Assembly: GCA_949752745.1 (NCBI GenBank)
Contig: OX457029.1
Span: 44,688,500 to 44,752,499, forward strand
Length of the DNA stretch: 64,000 nucleotides
Direction of reading: 5' to 3'
Source of the DNA: Protula sp. h YS-2021
Taxonomy: Eukaryota; Annelida; Polychaeta; Sabellida; Serpulidae
The position numbers and the translations under genes are program-made. Positions within the stretch are counted from its first letter, which is position 1. Each line of letters starts with the position of its first letter. This document shows, piece after piece, positions 46,118 to 59,085 of this stretch. The notes beneath the pieces are model-generated. The model worked only from the letters and a program-made list of their open reading frames with translations, was not told where the DNA came from and did no database searches.

Positions 46118-48540
46118 CTTTAAAAAAGAAAACAATTTAATCAGTAGAATTTGATTAGGATAAATTACACAGTAGGTATTGACACAGTAATCCAACAGCG
46201 GCAATAGTCTGAATTTTACAAATCTTTTAAATTGCCAAATAAAATCTCAAACTACAGAATTAGTTTACTCTATGTGTGGCCATTATAACTTTAGCTAATT
46301 TTGAGCAATAGCTCACCTTTAAGATAAAAAACGTCGTGCATAAAAGTGTAAATGTAGTTTATAAACAAGAACTTGTATTTATTAAACATACGGTGAGACG
46401 GTGCTTGTTTTCTAAATGCATGAATTGTCTTGCTGTGGAGTCTAGTTGTACCCTGGCGTTACAAAGAACAATCGTACTTCCAGCCACAGCTATGGCACAC
46501 CGTTCGGCTACGTTACAGTTCTCACAAATCATGGCTCTTACTATTCCACCCAAAAAATTCACTTTGTTTTTGTAATGTATAATGACATTGTGGATATGCT
46601 GAAACTGAATATATGTAAAATGTCATGTTATTAAGTGTAGTATTAGAATTAATATTAGAGTCTAACCTCAAATTGTGAATATGATGCGTGTATTGTACGA
46701 TTCAAAAGGCAAAGCTGTTTTATGTTGTTAAGTAATGATATAGTTACCATTGTTTCTTGTTCATTATTATACGTTGCATAAAATAAGATTATGAAAGTGT
46801 TTTTGCTCGAAACTTCTTAAGTAGTGGCAAATTGATTCAAAATATCTAAATTTTCAGTTGAACCGGACATATTTAATGTTTAAGACTCTTAAAGCACTGT
46901 GAGATTCATTTAGGAATGTCAAATAGTGTTACTTAAATCTCAATGGTGCATATTTTAGAATTAGAAGATTTACTAAAAAATGTTTTGAAATAATTTTGTA
47001 TTAATATAGTAAGGTTAACAATTATTCAAATTATACCTTAATAAATTGTTATTCAGAAGATTCAACATCTTTAATAGTGTGCTATAATTGTTGGGTATAT
47101 GTCTTACCTCTTCAACAGTCGATGTTATGGTATCAAGTTGTAATGAGTAAAAGCTAGGACTCCCTGGCTGATCTTTAAAAGTATTAACAACATCGTCACA
47201 GGTTATACCGAACACTGTGGTGTAACTCTGTACTACACCTTGTAAACACTGCAATATCCAATGCAAAAAATGTGTTACTATTAGAGCATAGAGAATTGAC
47301 ATGAAGATAACCAAAATAATGTGCGCTTTACATTTATTTATAATCAATTCTGTGAAATGAATACAGCACTACCGGCACCTTTTTAGTTTCGACTACACTC
47401 CTTTAACATTTCGATTAGGCTATTCATACTGTTATGAAATGTTTGTACTCTTCGTTCCTATCATTTTCTCTTTAAATGATTTATTGCACTTACAATTTAT
47501 TGCACTTATGATATGAACGGCAATTTATTTGCCTTAAGCCGCAATACCTTGTAGATCAGACTACTTTTAAAACACTCAGAGCCATAAAAACATTCAAAAT
47601 AGCAGTTCAGTGTTTTAACTCTTGTGATTTATGGATATTAGCAAAAAAACTAAGCATATTCTAAGTATATATGCATACCAAACCCCTTACCATTATATCA
47701 AAGCTTATTTTTGACTCTCTCATTGTGTTGGCCAATAGAAGTTGGAGCTGAAACACTTCGGTGTATGAAGGTTGTAATATTGCTTTACTGTGTGAGAGCT
47801 GTATGCCAGTATTTTGCGTGTCCTCTCGCTTCATATGCTGAACGCTTCGCGTGGTGGTGAAAGCCGTTGAATAAGTCCCGTAGAATGCAAACCAGCACCA
47901 TACTATAAATAAGAATCCACCATCACATAAATCTGTTGAAGTGCGTCATCACATTTAACTACAGACTACATAAAACAGGAAATGAGACACAAACTATCAT
48001 AGCCAAAAAGCCTTGAGAATGCACGGATTCAAGTCTCCACAGATGTGAGATATTCTGTTAATGACGTCATCAATTATAAATCTTAAAATTTGAACGCAAA
48101 CATATGTCATCAATTGAATTATTTAAACATATGTTTGATTGAAATTATTTAAAAATACGTCCTCTACTAAAATATCCAAAATTTCTACGAAATATTTGAA
48201 TAAGCATTTATACTGGAACATAAATGAAACGTGTTTCATTCTAGTTTTGAGAAAACTTGCTTTCAAAATATTTTATGCATTTTTAGTTTATCAGGAGTTG
48301 TCGCCTGTCCTATGAAGGCCTATTGACGAAATATTTTTCTGTAATTTTCATCATTTGCAAAAGTTTGATTTTTATTTTAACACGCCATCCGTGTGAAATG
48401 AACTCAGAGCAGATAATGACGCTGGAGAAACTTTGGATGTACTTACTTATTTTATTGATCATGACCAGACGATCGACGGAGAATAAATATGAACGCTTTC
48501 CCTCCCGTCCCTTTTGGACACTAGATTTCGGCAGCGACAT
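45941..48540 (-). CDS. Four-exon host gene for a 207-aa helical, probably secreted protein (unknown family)
   Basis: Exons 48447-48540, 47691-47902, 47108-47248 and 45941-46117 (94, 212, 141 and 177 nt) join in phases 1, 0 and 0 to give an unbroken 624-nt CDS with stop TAA and a downstream AATAAA. All junctions are GT..AG. A hydrophobic stretch (IWCWFAFYGTYSTAF) begins at about residue 32. Starting at the second Met (residue 27) makes it a classical signal peptide; starting at the first makes it a signal anchor. The remainder is predominantly helical by eye, with few Cys (CLQG, TCDD). I do not recognise the family. Length, signal, helicity and phase-0 introns would suit a four-helix cytokine-like protein, but that is inference. 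Confidence 0.65.
47108..47248 (-). CDS. 207-aa gene exon 3
   Basis: Acceptor ATATTGCAG and donor GTAAGACA. Exactly 47 codons, phase 0 at both ends. Reads CLQGVVQSYTTVFGITCDD and then YSLQLDTITSTVEE. Confidence 0.7.
47691..47902 (-). CDS. 207-aa gene exon 2
   Basis: Acceptor TTCTTATTTATAG and donor GTAAGGGG. Phase 1 in, phase 0 out. It is fully open in that frame and encodes the rest of the hydrophobic segment and a helix (VFQLQLLLANTMRESK). Confidence 0.7.
48447..48540 (-). CDS. 207-aa gene exon 1
   Basis: ATG at 48540-48538 (G at -3), ending at donor GTAAGTAC in phase 1. Basic N-terminus MSLPKSSVQKGREGKRS. The frame is open further upstream, so additional 5' coding sequence cannot be excluded. 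An in-frame ATG at 48462-48460 is an alternative start. Confidence 0.6.
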
Positions 48541-49579
48541 GTCTTCGTTATTTTCACAAATTTTCAAAATAAGTTTGAATTGAGTGGTTTTTAACTTCCC
48601 CGAAATTATATTATAGCGGTGTTGTGAAAAGTCTTTTTCAATTGATATGTCTTGAATCAAAGGTTAGACACAAAGCTGTATTTACTTACCTCTAAAATGC
48701 CTTATATACTAACATTTCAGTCAGTAAAACCAAGAACGAAAAACACACACATTTACATAAGCTTGCGTAATGGAAAACTAGCCTCTGACTCAAAAACCAT
48801 AAGCTTAACAGTGAAAGCTAAATATCTGTTCATCTCCTAAATTGCTCTTTCCAATGTCAGGTCAAAATAACCACATTATAATCCCGTTTGTTCTTATAAA
48901 AGATAGGGTTTGTAAGTTGCATCATTAATTAATAAAAACCGATGTTTGTAATCAGCTGTGTGCTAAGACCGCATTGCTCTGTACAATGCAACAAATGGTT
49001 ACTTCTATTAAAATAAGAATGCAACTTGTTTAATTGTCCAGAACACTTCTATATACTGTCAAAATATTATTTATCTTACACCTCTGTCAAAAATGTATTT
49101 CTATACTGACAATGCTCCACATATTCTCACTGGACACTGGTAATAAGATATGATAAATACCTCATTTATTTAACTGGTGCTAATAAAAGTTTTGCAGAGA
49201 GTTTAAATCCTCAATTAGTATTTTCAATGTGATCACAATGCATTATCCGCCAACATTTAGTGTTAGTTCATGACATTAATCCAGCTTTGCATAGAATTTT
49301 ATATCTGCATTAGGAGCTTCATCAAGATATTTGTCTATTGTTTTCCTCATTATGGAAAGATGAACTTATGTATTTGATTGAGGTTACGACGATGGAGATG
49401 CAGATAAGGAGCCATCCAAAAGTTTAGATTGGGGAAGGAGAAAGGGGGTTCTCGGGCTAGTGTATTCTAATTTTATAGCCATATGTGACTTCATAGGTGA
49501 GAAAGAAAGGTATAAAATACAAAGTGTTTAGTGTGTACTTTTCTGGTGGATAGTAAATCATTGCCTGATTACAGAATCC
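48541..49579. other. Upstream region of the 207-aa gene, no feature recognised
   Basis: AT-rich. Should hold the 5' UTR and promoter. A donor-like AGAG|GTAAGT on the minus strand (48687-48692) might end a 5' untranslated exon. Confidence 0.4.
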
Positions 49580-49650
49580 AGAATGCATGACTGATTTCGA
49601 AGTTGTCGATTATATGCTCTATCCCAAGCAGCTGAGCTACAAAATGTGCA
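49580..49650 (-). mobile_element. Truncated tRNA-like SINE head
   Basis: On the minus strand: TGTAGCTCAGCTGCTTGGGATAGAGCA, a D-arm with A box, followed closely by ACTTCGAAATC as a weak B box. The anticodon arm is shortened. Not a functional tRNA. Confidence 0.35.
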
Positions 49651-52153
49651 ACAGATAAAACAATCAACTGATTCAGGAATAATAATTTATTTCGTAATCA
49701 CCTACTTTGAAAAGTTGATTATTTACAGTTGAATGAAAGGAGAAAGTTTGTCTAACAAGACACATTTGTGTCACTTGTACGGTAGTAATTCAAGTTTAAA
49801 TAGATTTTATGTTTTAACAGTCATGTTTATTGATATCATTTGTTCGTATAAAAAGCAGTCATTTTTTTCGAAACTTGCTAAATTAACTTTGATCAGCAAT
49901 TGTGTTCTTTCCGTGATAAGACCAATTTACTGAGTTGTCTAGGAATTAACTGCTGTTGTAAGGATTGGAATAGAAAAGATAAATATATATTCCTCCAAAT
50001 ATATGGGTATATGTCAGCAGTCTGAACTATCTCTTACAGAAAGCAATAAACTGATATCTCATAATAAAATAATAATATATTGATGAAAAAGGAAATACTG
50101 TACTCTATAATTCGTTTGTTTTCAATCTGATGAAGGCACAAAATTGCTTTCCCAAATTACAAGAATTAAAAGTAATTAAAAAACATCTCCGACATAAGCA
50201 ATTAAAAACATTGTGGTTTGTCAGGAAAATCAGGAACATATGTCCATAGCATTTTGCTTATTTAAAAAGCCATTGCAAGGATCATCTCTAAATATTTAAG
50301 TAAGCCCTTGCTTATTATTGATATTTTACTGCATCTGCGCTGTCATTTGAACACTGAAATACGTATGGCCGACATTTAATCACATAAAAGTTTTTAACTG
50401 GGGCTTCTGAAAATGTATATTTTCAGGGATTCTGAGAGGTAAAAACAAATATCCTATTTCACGCTGTAAACACATAAATGTAAGTGGGAGAGAATAACCA
50501 TGCACGAAAGTACTTCGTAAGATTATGTTGTTCAAATTACACTTGACATAAGAATGTCTCTTTGATTTTCACTTGTATTATTGTAAAATGAAGAGCGAGG
50601 TAGCTGGATGCTTGAGACTAACGAGTTCTTATATCCTTAGGAATAACTGAGCTTAAGAGAGTTGGCTTTTGCTGATCCGTCAATACTACCGGCAGATAAC
50701 CCTCCCTTGCGTCTGGGATATTTTAATATGATCAAAAAGAATGTCCGGGGACACAGTAACCGAGATTTAATTAATCAATTATCAAAAGGCTTGAAAATAG
50801 CCAAAATATAGAAAAAGCATTCTAAGCTGGCTAAACTGATGACTAGTACAGGAGAAAAACCATTTTGGAAAAGTGCATATCCAATGTTTAGAGGATTGCC
50901 AACAAAAGTAACTTTTAAAGAAAACATCACCTTAATAACGTTTTTCTTAAGATAAAATCAATCCTTACTGCAGGAGGTAATGAATTTTGAAAAATAACTG
51001 TAGAAAATATCATATGGGCAATTTTTAGGATCCCTAAACTTTGTAGGAGCGACGTACTTTTGGAACTTTTCTTACAAAATTTGAAAGCAATCCAATAAAA
51101 ACTGTAGCAGAAAAAAAACACATTTTGAACATGGCTACCAAAATTGAGAAATGACAAAATTGTTAAAAGGTTATTTGTGTACTCATACACAGATTTGCTA
51201 ACAGTGCAATAAAATTTGAAAACTGTTTCATCAAAAATTTAAAATATGCCATTATTTCGTAATTTTTTTATGAATCGCCAAAAAGAATATCTTTGAAGAG
51301 AGACTGTGTTGGGAGCACAATGTAATGACATTACAATAAAAGGATAAGAAGCATTTTGGAAATAAGCTACAAAAATTAAAATACCGCAATTTAACCTTGA
51401 AAGATCAAAAGGAAAAAAGGAACTTTTCAAAAGAGGTCTGGCAGTTTGCAGTCATACAATTTAAAAGTAATCGAATTAGAATTATAGGAGAACAAGCATT
51501 TTAAAACTGACTTCCAAAAGTTTGCTAAATAGCACCAGTTAACCAATTTTGGTGAAAAGTGAAAAATGTAATAAAGAGAACTACGAAGAATAGTGATGTA
51601 GAGTTTGAGAGCAATCCTATAAAAACTATAGAAGAGTCATTACTAAAAACATTACAAATACATTAGAACATCATAAATATTACAATATTTTGGCGATCCG
51701 CCACAAAGCTTTACAAAATTAATCAATTAAATATTGTCGGTGGGCGGCCAAAACAGTGAATTTTTCAAGACAGACAAAACAAGGAGGATACAAACAATAT
51801 TTGAAAGTAAGTCGATCAGAACTGAAAGCGAAGAAGCATTATAAGGAAATGTTTACATACGTACATCCGTACATACAAACAATGGATGCCTCCCTCGAAA
51901 TCAGCTGGTCTAAAAAATTCCATAATTTTTCAGTAGTTGAGGCCCACTCAACCAACCCTTTAAAGTCTTAGATAAGCATATTTTTGTCACAAAACTTTTG
52001 AAAATCATTATAAAAGTGGGGTACATATGAAATCTCTGTGAATTTTCTTTATTTGCAAAGACTGACCTCGCTGTTGTTGCAGCACTATCTTAATCTAAAA
52101 CTTTAATAACCCTACTTCAGTTCATATGCTATGCATGCCATTATTTTTTTCAG
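49651..52153. other. AT-rich region without a recognised gene
   Basis: 50.88-51.75 kb shows an irregular repetition of GCAATCCxATAAAAACTxTAG with CATTTTGGAA phrases every 130-300 bp, a decayed tandem repeat. No coding frame supported. Confidence 0.5.
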
Positions 52154-52204
52154 TTACTAGTAAGACACTTAAAAGCTTCTCCTCGCAAGTTAAAGTTGCT
52201 TAAG
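52154..52204 (+). CDS. Possible 51-nt micro-exon
   Basis: TTATTTTTTTCAG acceptor and GTAAGTAG donor around exactly 17 codons, open in one frame (LLVRHLKASPRKLKLLK). Good signals but too short to be more than a candidate. Confidence 0.25.
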
Positions 52205-52531
52205 GTAAGTAGAAATATTTCAGTTTTGATCATTATTCATCAATGTGTTTATGTGGGTGTGCCCACTTAACAAGTGTATTAATTGCTAGAAAGTAAAAGG
52301 AAACAGATAATAAATATTTGTGCATGCACTAAATGTAAGATACGCTTGAAAGCTTCATAATTTTGAAAGTCAGTTTTCAAACACGATTTTGAAAGGCAAA
52401 CCAGCACGTGCGGTTTGTATAAGTAGAATATATTTACATCTTTATTCTGCAATCCTGTTTATATTTATTGTTTAGTAAATATAAAGATTATACTCGTCTT
52501 TGCATAGATGTGATGAGTCAATTGATGTTGC

Positions 52532-53366
52532 ACTAGAAGATCCGGTTCACTTCCTCGACGGGAGCCATTCTCAGCTGTGCATGCGTCCGAGGCAGGTTTT
52601 GAGCCCAAAGCTTCCCGTCGAGGATATCCCACGGATTTATGTCTGTTGAATATGATGGCCAGTCCATGATGTTCACGTTATATCCTCGCAAGATACTGTG
52701 GCACTGATGAAGAGCATGTGGCCATGCGTTATCGTGGTAGCATTGAAAAATGGCAGTATCTCGCCTTGTAAAACTTTGTCAATATAGCGCTGTACGGTTA
52801 AATCACCATCAGCAATTAGAAGGCGTGACTTCCAACCAAACTTTATTGCTCTCCAACTGTCGAATAGACACATTCGTGAGTGATATTGCTCACATTCGCA
52901 AAGTGAAATTCTTCTTCGATGGGTCATTTTTGCACATCAAATACCGGAATCCGTCGCTAAACGCATCCTATTCCAGTTTTCAGACGACCAGTATCTTCAT
53001 GACTTGTCCACCGGACCAACAATATATCAGTCCCATACGGCTATTTACAACTCGTTCAACATGTAGTTAGGGGGTCGGATACTAAAATTTCGGGCATTGT
53101 AAAACCATCTTGGATTGTGTCAATCAGGCATGACCGCGCCTGTTGAAGCGACAGTTGGAAACAAGTCTCATAAGTGCAGTTGTCTGCCATACTGCCTGAT
53201 GTTGTTATGGTTTGCCGGGCCTCAAACAATCTCTAGTTGATCCACCCTCCTTGCATCTTCTTGCTAAACGATCAGTTCTCAATCTGGTAACTCCAAATTG
53301 TCTCCCAGCCACAGTTTGAGACACTAGGGTGATGCGTTTCATGCCGTGTCCGTGTTCGATGTACAT
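52532..53366 (-). pseudogene. Tc1/mariner-family transposase pseudogene
   Basis: Minus strand. N-terminal helix-turn-helix (LVSQTVAGRQFGVTRLR, then a CKEGGSTRDCLRPGKP linker); middle ADGDLTVQRYIDKVLQGEILPFF; C-terminal MDWPSYSTDINPWDIL in place of the usual D-W-P-x-x-S-P-D-x-N-P-I-E motif. Frames are broken repeatedly and the last catalytic acidic position is altered, so it is dead. It ends at TAG 52532-52534. Terminal repeats were not located. Confidence 0.75.
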
Positions 53367-54950
53367 ATATTATATGGAGTTAGTAGTCATCAGGCCTGTG
53401 TGACAAAACAGAACATCAGTACCTTGTTATAATAACAATTAGTTTAATTTCTATTGCCAATATATTGCAATTAATGGTTTAGGTGTGCCAGCCCCGGTCT
53501 TTACCCCCCTCAGGCCTTTACCCCCCCCCCGGCCGATACCCCCCCCCCCCAGAGTGAAAGATGCATAAAGGTCAATGTATTTATTAGATCATATCTTGGG
53601 GCAAAAGATAAGCATGACCAGCCCACCCCCTTCCCTACAACACCATTGGTGTTGTAAATTTTTTAAATGAACACGTTTGTGCGATATTTTATTTCATCAA
53701 ATGACATCATAGGGCAGTTAAATGCAATGAATCTTCAGATTGAAGATTGAGGATTAATGTAACCGAATCAGTTTATTGCAATTGACTTTGAATTGCAATT
53801 TTATAACAAAATCAATCGACTTTTTCAAGTTCTTGTCATCGAGCGTGACATGAAAAAGATGAGAGGGATGACCTGATTCGTTTTATTGTATTTTTCAACT
53901 ACAATAAAATTAAATTTCATTGCAATCGAAAAATTCAATTTGCAATTTTGAATGACATCAATATAAATCCACTTTTGCTTTTATTCATTTCATCGTACCT
54001 CATGTCTGAAAGAGGATGAAAGGGATCAGAGATCATATTTCCCTGTCATCTTTTATATCCACTAAATTTCAAATACTATCTTCAACTACTTTGAAGACAT
54101 CTACATCGATCGACCTCGAATCTCCGAAGCTTGGTATATAAATCCCAACTTAGACCCACAGTTCATCACCTATTCAAACAGCTAATGGAATGGAGTATAA
54201 AATCATGGAATTCTTCATAAGTGCACGTGTCCGCCAGAAAATATAAAAAAAGTCACATAAAGCAGAAAAACCTGGCGAACAATGTCGTGTCATACGAGTG
54301 CGAAAGACGTTATTCAGTTTTTTTTTAGAATAAAGGTTATTTGATAAGTGAGAGATTTATTTGTTTTAATTAATTATTTTTCAATTCCAGAACAGGAATG
54401 TATGTAATAGATTTCCTAATAGATTTTCGGAGGGAGGGGGGTAATCATCGGAAGGGGGGAAATCACCTGGGGGGAAACGCCGGGGGTGATGACCGGGGGA
54501 GTAATCACCGGGGGGGGGGTGTAATGGGCTGCTTCGAAGCCAAGATATCTTGGACTCCATATGTCTTGAAAAACTGCCAAGATATCCTATATTGGCTCAC
54601 GCAGGCCAAATTATCCTAGGATATTTTGGTCAATCTGATATAATTTCGCATGTAAACCTGACATACAGAAATAATAAAAATAATCATTATCAAATAAGTA
54701 TCAGTTGGTGTTCCGTCGAATGGCAGTTGCTATTTTTGAACCCTGATCCATATCTTACCAGTTCCAAAAACAGCTACAAAAACCTTCGATCGGCAGTCGC
54801 AAACTACTTGAGTGAAAACGATGAGATGTGCTTTAAGTTGACAAATTGCGATGACTGTTCTGATAGCAGTCGCATACGCATACGCATACGCAAATCCTGA
54901 CTATAGCCTCTATGTTAGCTATCGATGTATGTGTGTATTTCTCACATGGT
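53367..54950. other. No gene; homopolymer-rich C and G blocks
   Basis: Poly-C blocks at about 53503-53550 (TTTACCCCCC phrases) and G-rich blocks at about 54428-54525 (GGGGGTAATCACC phrases). The middle is AT-rich with repeated AATTGCAAT motifs (53.78-53.95 kb). Confidence 0.6.
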
Positions 54951-54954
54951 ATCA

Positions 54955-57134
54955 AAGATACACACTATATAAAAGGGTATATTGGCGAGAGCGACCCGGT
55001 CGGGTGACGATCGACGTCGAAACCGCAAGTTGGCTAATATCTCGAAAACGGTTAGAGATAGAGCGATTCTGAGCGAATTTTCGGCCCTTTGGGTTTAAAA
55101 CACTTGTATAAAAGTGGATCTCGGCGAGCACGACCCGGTCGGGTGACGGTCGACCTCGAAACCGGAAGTTGGCTAATATCTCGAAAACGGTTAGAGATAG
55201 AGCGATTCTGAGCGAATTTTCGGCCAAAAGGGTATACCACACTGTATAAGAAGTGATCTGGGCGAGCTCGATCCTGTCGGGTGACGATCGACTTCGAAAC
55301 CAGAAGTTGGCTAATATCTCGAAAACGGTTAGAGATAGAGGGATTCTGAGCGAATTTTCGATCGAAAGGGTATTACTCATTGCATAAAAGGGTATCTCGG
55401 CCAGCCCGACCCTGTCGAATAACGATCGACGTCGAAACCGGAAGTTGGCCAATATCTCGGTCCAAAGAGTATAATACACTGCATAAAAAGTGATTTTGGC
55501 GAGCTCGATCCGGTCGGATGACGATCGACGTCGAAACCGGATGTTGGCTAATATTTCGAAAACGGTTAGAGATAGAGCGATTCTGAGCGAATTTTCGACC
55601 CTCTGGATTTAAAACACTTGTATGAATAGGTATCTAGGCGAGCGCGACCTGGTCGGGTGACGATCGACTTCGAAACCGGGAGTTGGCCAATATCTCGAAA
55701 ACGGTTAGAGATAGAGCGATTCTGAGCGAATTTTCGGCCCTTTGGGCTTAAAACACTTGCATAAAAGGGTATCTCGGCGAGCCCGACCCTGTCGAATAAC
55801 GATCGACGTCGAAACCGGAAGTTTACCAATATCTCGAAAACGGTTAGAGATAGAGCGATTCTGAGCGAATTTTCGGCCCTTTGGGCTTAAAACACTTGTA
55901 TAAAAGTGGATCTCGGCGAGCTCGACTCGGTTGGTTCACGATCGACGTCGAAACCGGAAGTTGGCTAATATCTCGAAAACGGTTAGAGATAGAGCGATTC
56001 TGAGCGAATTTTCGGCCCTTTGGGCTTAAAACACTTGTATAAAAGTGGATCTCGGCGAGCTCGACTCGGTTGGTTCACGATCGACGTCGAAACCGGAAGT
56101 TGGCTAATATCTCGAAAACGGTTAGAGATAGAGCGATTCTGAGCGAATTTTCGGTCCAAAGGGTATAACACACTGTATAAAAGTGATTTTGGCGAGCGTG
56201 ATCCGGTCGGATGACGGTCGACGTCGAAACCGGATGTTGGCTAATATCTCGAAAACGGTTAGAGATAGAGCGATTCTGAGCGATTTTCGACCCTCTGGAT
56301 TTAAAACACTTGTATTAATAGGTATCTAGGCGAGCACGACTCGGTTGGTTCATGATCGACGTCGAAACCGGAAGTTGGCTAATATCTCGAAAATGGTTAG
56401 AGATAGAGCGATTCTGAGCGAATTGTGGACCCTATGGGTTTAAAACACTTGAACAAAAGGTTATCTCGGCGAGTGTGACCCTGCCGGGTAACGATCGACG
56501 TCGAAACCGGAATTTGGCCAATATCTCGAAAACGATTAGAGATAGAGCGATTCTGAGCGAATTTTCGGCCCAAAGGGTATAACACACTGTATAGAAAGTG
56601 ATTTTGGCGAGCTCGATCCGGTCGGATGACGATGGACGTCGAAACCGGAAGTTGGCTAATATCTCGAAAACGGTTAGAGATAGAGCGATTCTGAGCGAAT
56701 TTTTGACCCTCTGGGTTTAAAACACTTGTATGATTAGGTATCTAGGCGAGCGCGACCTGGTCGGGTGAAGATCGACTTGGAAACCGGGAGTTGGCCAATA
56801 TCTCGAAAACGGTTAGAGATCGAACGATTCTGAGCGAATTTTCGGCCGTTTGGGCTTAAAGCACTTGTATAAAAATGGATCTCGGCGAGCACGACTCGGT
56901 TGGTTCACGATCGATGTCGAAACCGGAAGTTGGCTAATATCTCGAAAACGGTTAGAGATAGAGCGATTCTGAGGAAATTTTCGACCCTTTGGGCTTAAAA
57001 GACTTTTATAAAAAGGTATCTCGACGAGCACGACCCGGTCGGTTTAGATCTAGGTCGAAACCGGAAGTTAGCTAATATCTCGAAAACGGTTAGAGATTCT
57101 GAGCAGATTTTCGACCCAAAGGGTATAACACATT
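54955..57134 (-). repeat. 139-bp satellite array B (opposite orientation, diverged from array A)
   Basis: About 16 units. Read on the minus strand they match the order of array A: CCAAAGGG, CTATCTCTAACCGTTTTCGAGATA, CAACTTCCGG. The GGTCAAGGTCA/TACCTCTTATG half is replaced by GAGCxCGACCCGGTCG and TGTATAAAAGTGGATCTCGG. Period about 139 bp. More internally divergent than array A. Confidence 0.95.
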
Positions 57135-57401
57135 TTTTATTATCACTTCATTCCAGTATATATTTTAAAACTCATACATATCAAGTTATAGCAACGCAAA
57201 CATAGTGCCAATTTTTTTTATGCTGTTAAGGAGAACAAGTGCTTTTTATACTCTGGCCAAATACTTTCTAATCAACTGAACACAAGTTTCAATTTAGCGG
57301 CTGACAATAAGAATGAACATTATACAAAAAGAGTATATTAGCATATTAGCAGGGGATGAAGAGAGAACAAAAAAAAAGCGCGGAAGGAAGAAAAAAATCA
57401 A

Positions 57402-58241
57402 CTATAAAAACTGGTCAATTTTTTCTAAAGCTTGGCATATAGATATATTTGTTTTGTTTAAAATTCGTTCAAAATATACTTTAGGTTTCAGAAATTTAAG
57501 GTATTCAATAAAGTACACTTCTCTACTGTTAAGTTTGCAACGATGAATAAATAATCTTGCTTGTAGAAGAATGAAATCAACCATATAACTCCTCTCCCCT
57601 AAGTTATCGCTTCGAATAATTCCCAATAGTTTCATTCTATTCGATAGAACGATACTGGCTTCTATCATAATGTTATTATTTATAAAGTTTTCTAATAATT
57701 TCCAGAATAAAGTTAAATTTGAACACAGGATAAACATATGCATGATATCATTCTTCACTTTACAATTCTGACAATTTGATGCGACCGTCGGGCCAAATTT
57801 TGCAACTATATGATTTGATGCATAGTTTTTATGCATAATTTCATAGTTTAACATACTGTCTCGAACATTTCTTGTCAAATATTTCTTCTGACCAAAGATT
57901 TCCTTAAATTCACAATCAGTCATACATATATTTTCATTTTTCCACCTTTCTATACAGCTTGGTGTAGCTTCCTGAAGTCTAACTAGGTTCCAATATATTA
58001 ATTTTGAGCATATTTTGGATATCACTGAGTTATAAAATTTAGATGTCAACATAATATCAACATCTTTTTTACTACTTATAATTTTTGTTGTATCTAGTGC
58101 CAATACACTTTTCCATTTTTGCGGAACTGCTTCCACCAGGCTGAATAGATTTAAGACATTTATTTTACAATCAAACCTCTTTTTTATTTCTAGCGGTAAC
58201 ATAATTGATCCATCCTTATTCATTATATCCGAAATATGCAC
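57402..58241 (-). pseudogene. LINE reverse-transcriptase C-terminal domain
   Basis: A 279-codon open frame with a Cys/His knuckle typical of LINE ORF2 C-termini (CQNCKVKNDIMHMFILC) preceded by a helical region (RNVRDSMLNYEIMHKNY). Clearly an end fragment of a larger polyprotein; no start codon of its own is implied. Confidence 0.75.
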
Positions 58242-59069
58242 TATTTTCTTGGTATATAATTCTTTAAAAAATACCGGCGAATTTCCTATTTGGTTCTACT
58301 TTTTGTACCATAAGCATTGATTTACTATGTCACAGCTGTGACCGGTTCAGATTTTGCACTAAACCAATAGTGGAAAATTTCTTTATAAAAATTGGGCATT
58401 TCGAGGTGTAGTTTTTTTGGTGTTTAGAGAAAGAGAGAGAATTTCAGAAAACTTTAGAGAGTCTGGCAAGTACTCTCGAATAAACTCAATACTCAAACAT
58501 TTCGTGAGATTGAATAGTCTTTTTATCCAAATAATTTTTTGTGCCTTCAAGAAGGAAAAATAATCTAAATGTCTTAAGCCACCGTCTTTATAATCTTGAA
58601 TAAGGACTAGTCTTTGTATTCTGGGAGGTTTGCCGCTCCATATAAAGATTTCTATGAGATGTTGTATTTCTTCGGTAAACCAAGGTGGTGTATAAAGAGA
58701 GTTAGTTGCATATATAATTTTTGGTCAGGCTAAGTTTTTTATTATGGTAATTTTTTCCCTTAAAGTCACGTGAAAATACTTCCAACGTTGTAAAGTCCCT
58801 TTAAAATCGATTTGATTTTGTCTTTAAGATTGATATTTTATATGGTGTCCACATGGTTGAAGTATCGTATTCCCAGAGATTTCACATCACCTGTTGTCCA
58901 TTTTAAGCGAAAGGGTTTCCATTTATGAAAGTGTATCTTAGGCCTACCTATTTGAAATATTTCCGATTTCTCATAATTAATTTTGAGTCCTCAAGTAAAA
59001 TAAAATAAAGTTAAGACATCTAAAGCGTTTCTCAATGATATCAGATACTATTAATGTGGTATCATCCGC
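58242..59069 (-). pseudogene. LINE reverse-transcriptase palm remnant
   Basis: In minus order: LADDTTLIVSDI (the catalytic xxDD box) right at the truncation point, then NYEKSEIFQIG and VKSLGIRYF, then FIWSGKPPRIQRLVL followed by YKDGGLRHLDYFSFLKA. These are in different frames with stops, so the element is dead on arrival or decayed. Confidence 0.75.
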
Positions 59070-59085
59070 AAGGGTATAACACATT

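Larger units (their letters stand above)
57119..59085 (-). mobile_element. 5'-truncated LINE inserted in satellite array B, 16-bp target duplication
   Basis: AAGGGTATAACACATT is present at 57119-57134 and again at 59070-59085, both from a satellite unit. Between them lies about 1.94 kb on the minus strand: remnants of a non-LTR reverse transcriptase and a short A-rich 3' tail next to the 57134 copy. 5' truncation plus long target duplication is the signature of target-primed reverse transcription. Confidence 0.85.

Noticed and set aside
46336..46634. Overlapping frames on both strands containing CENCNVAERC or GTPFGYVTVLTNHGSYY
   Set aside because: No paired splice sites or recognised domain; it lies in an intron of the 207-aa gene and may be chance.
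54952..57031. Repeated frames in array B (NRSISNRFRDISQLPVS type)
   Set aside because: Satellite-derived, present in many units with shifting ends; not a multigene family.
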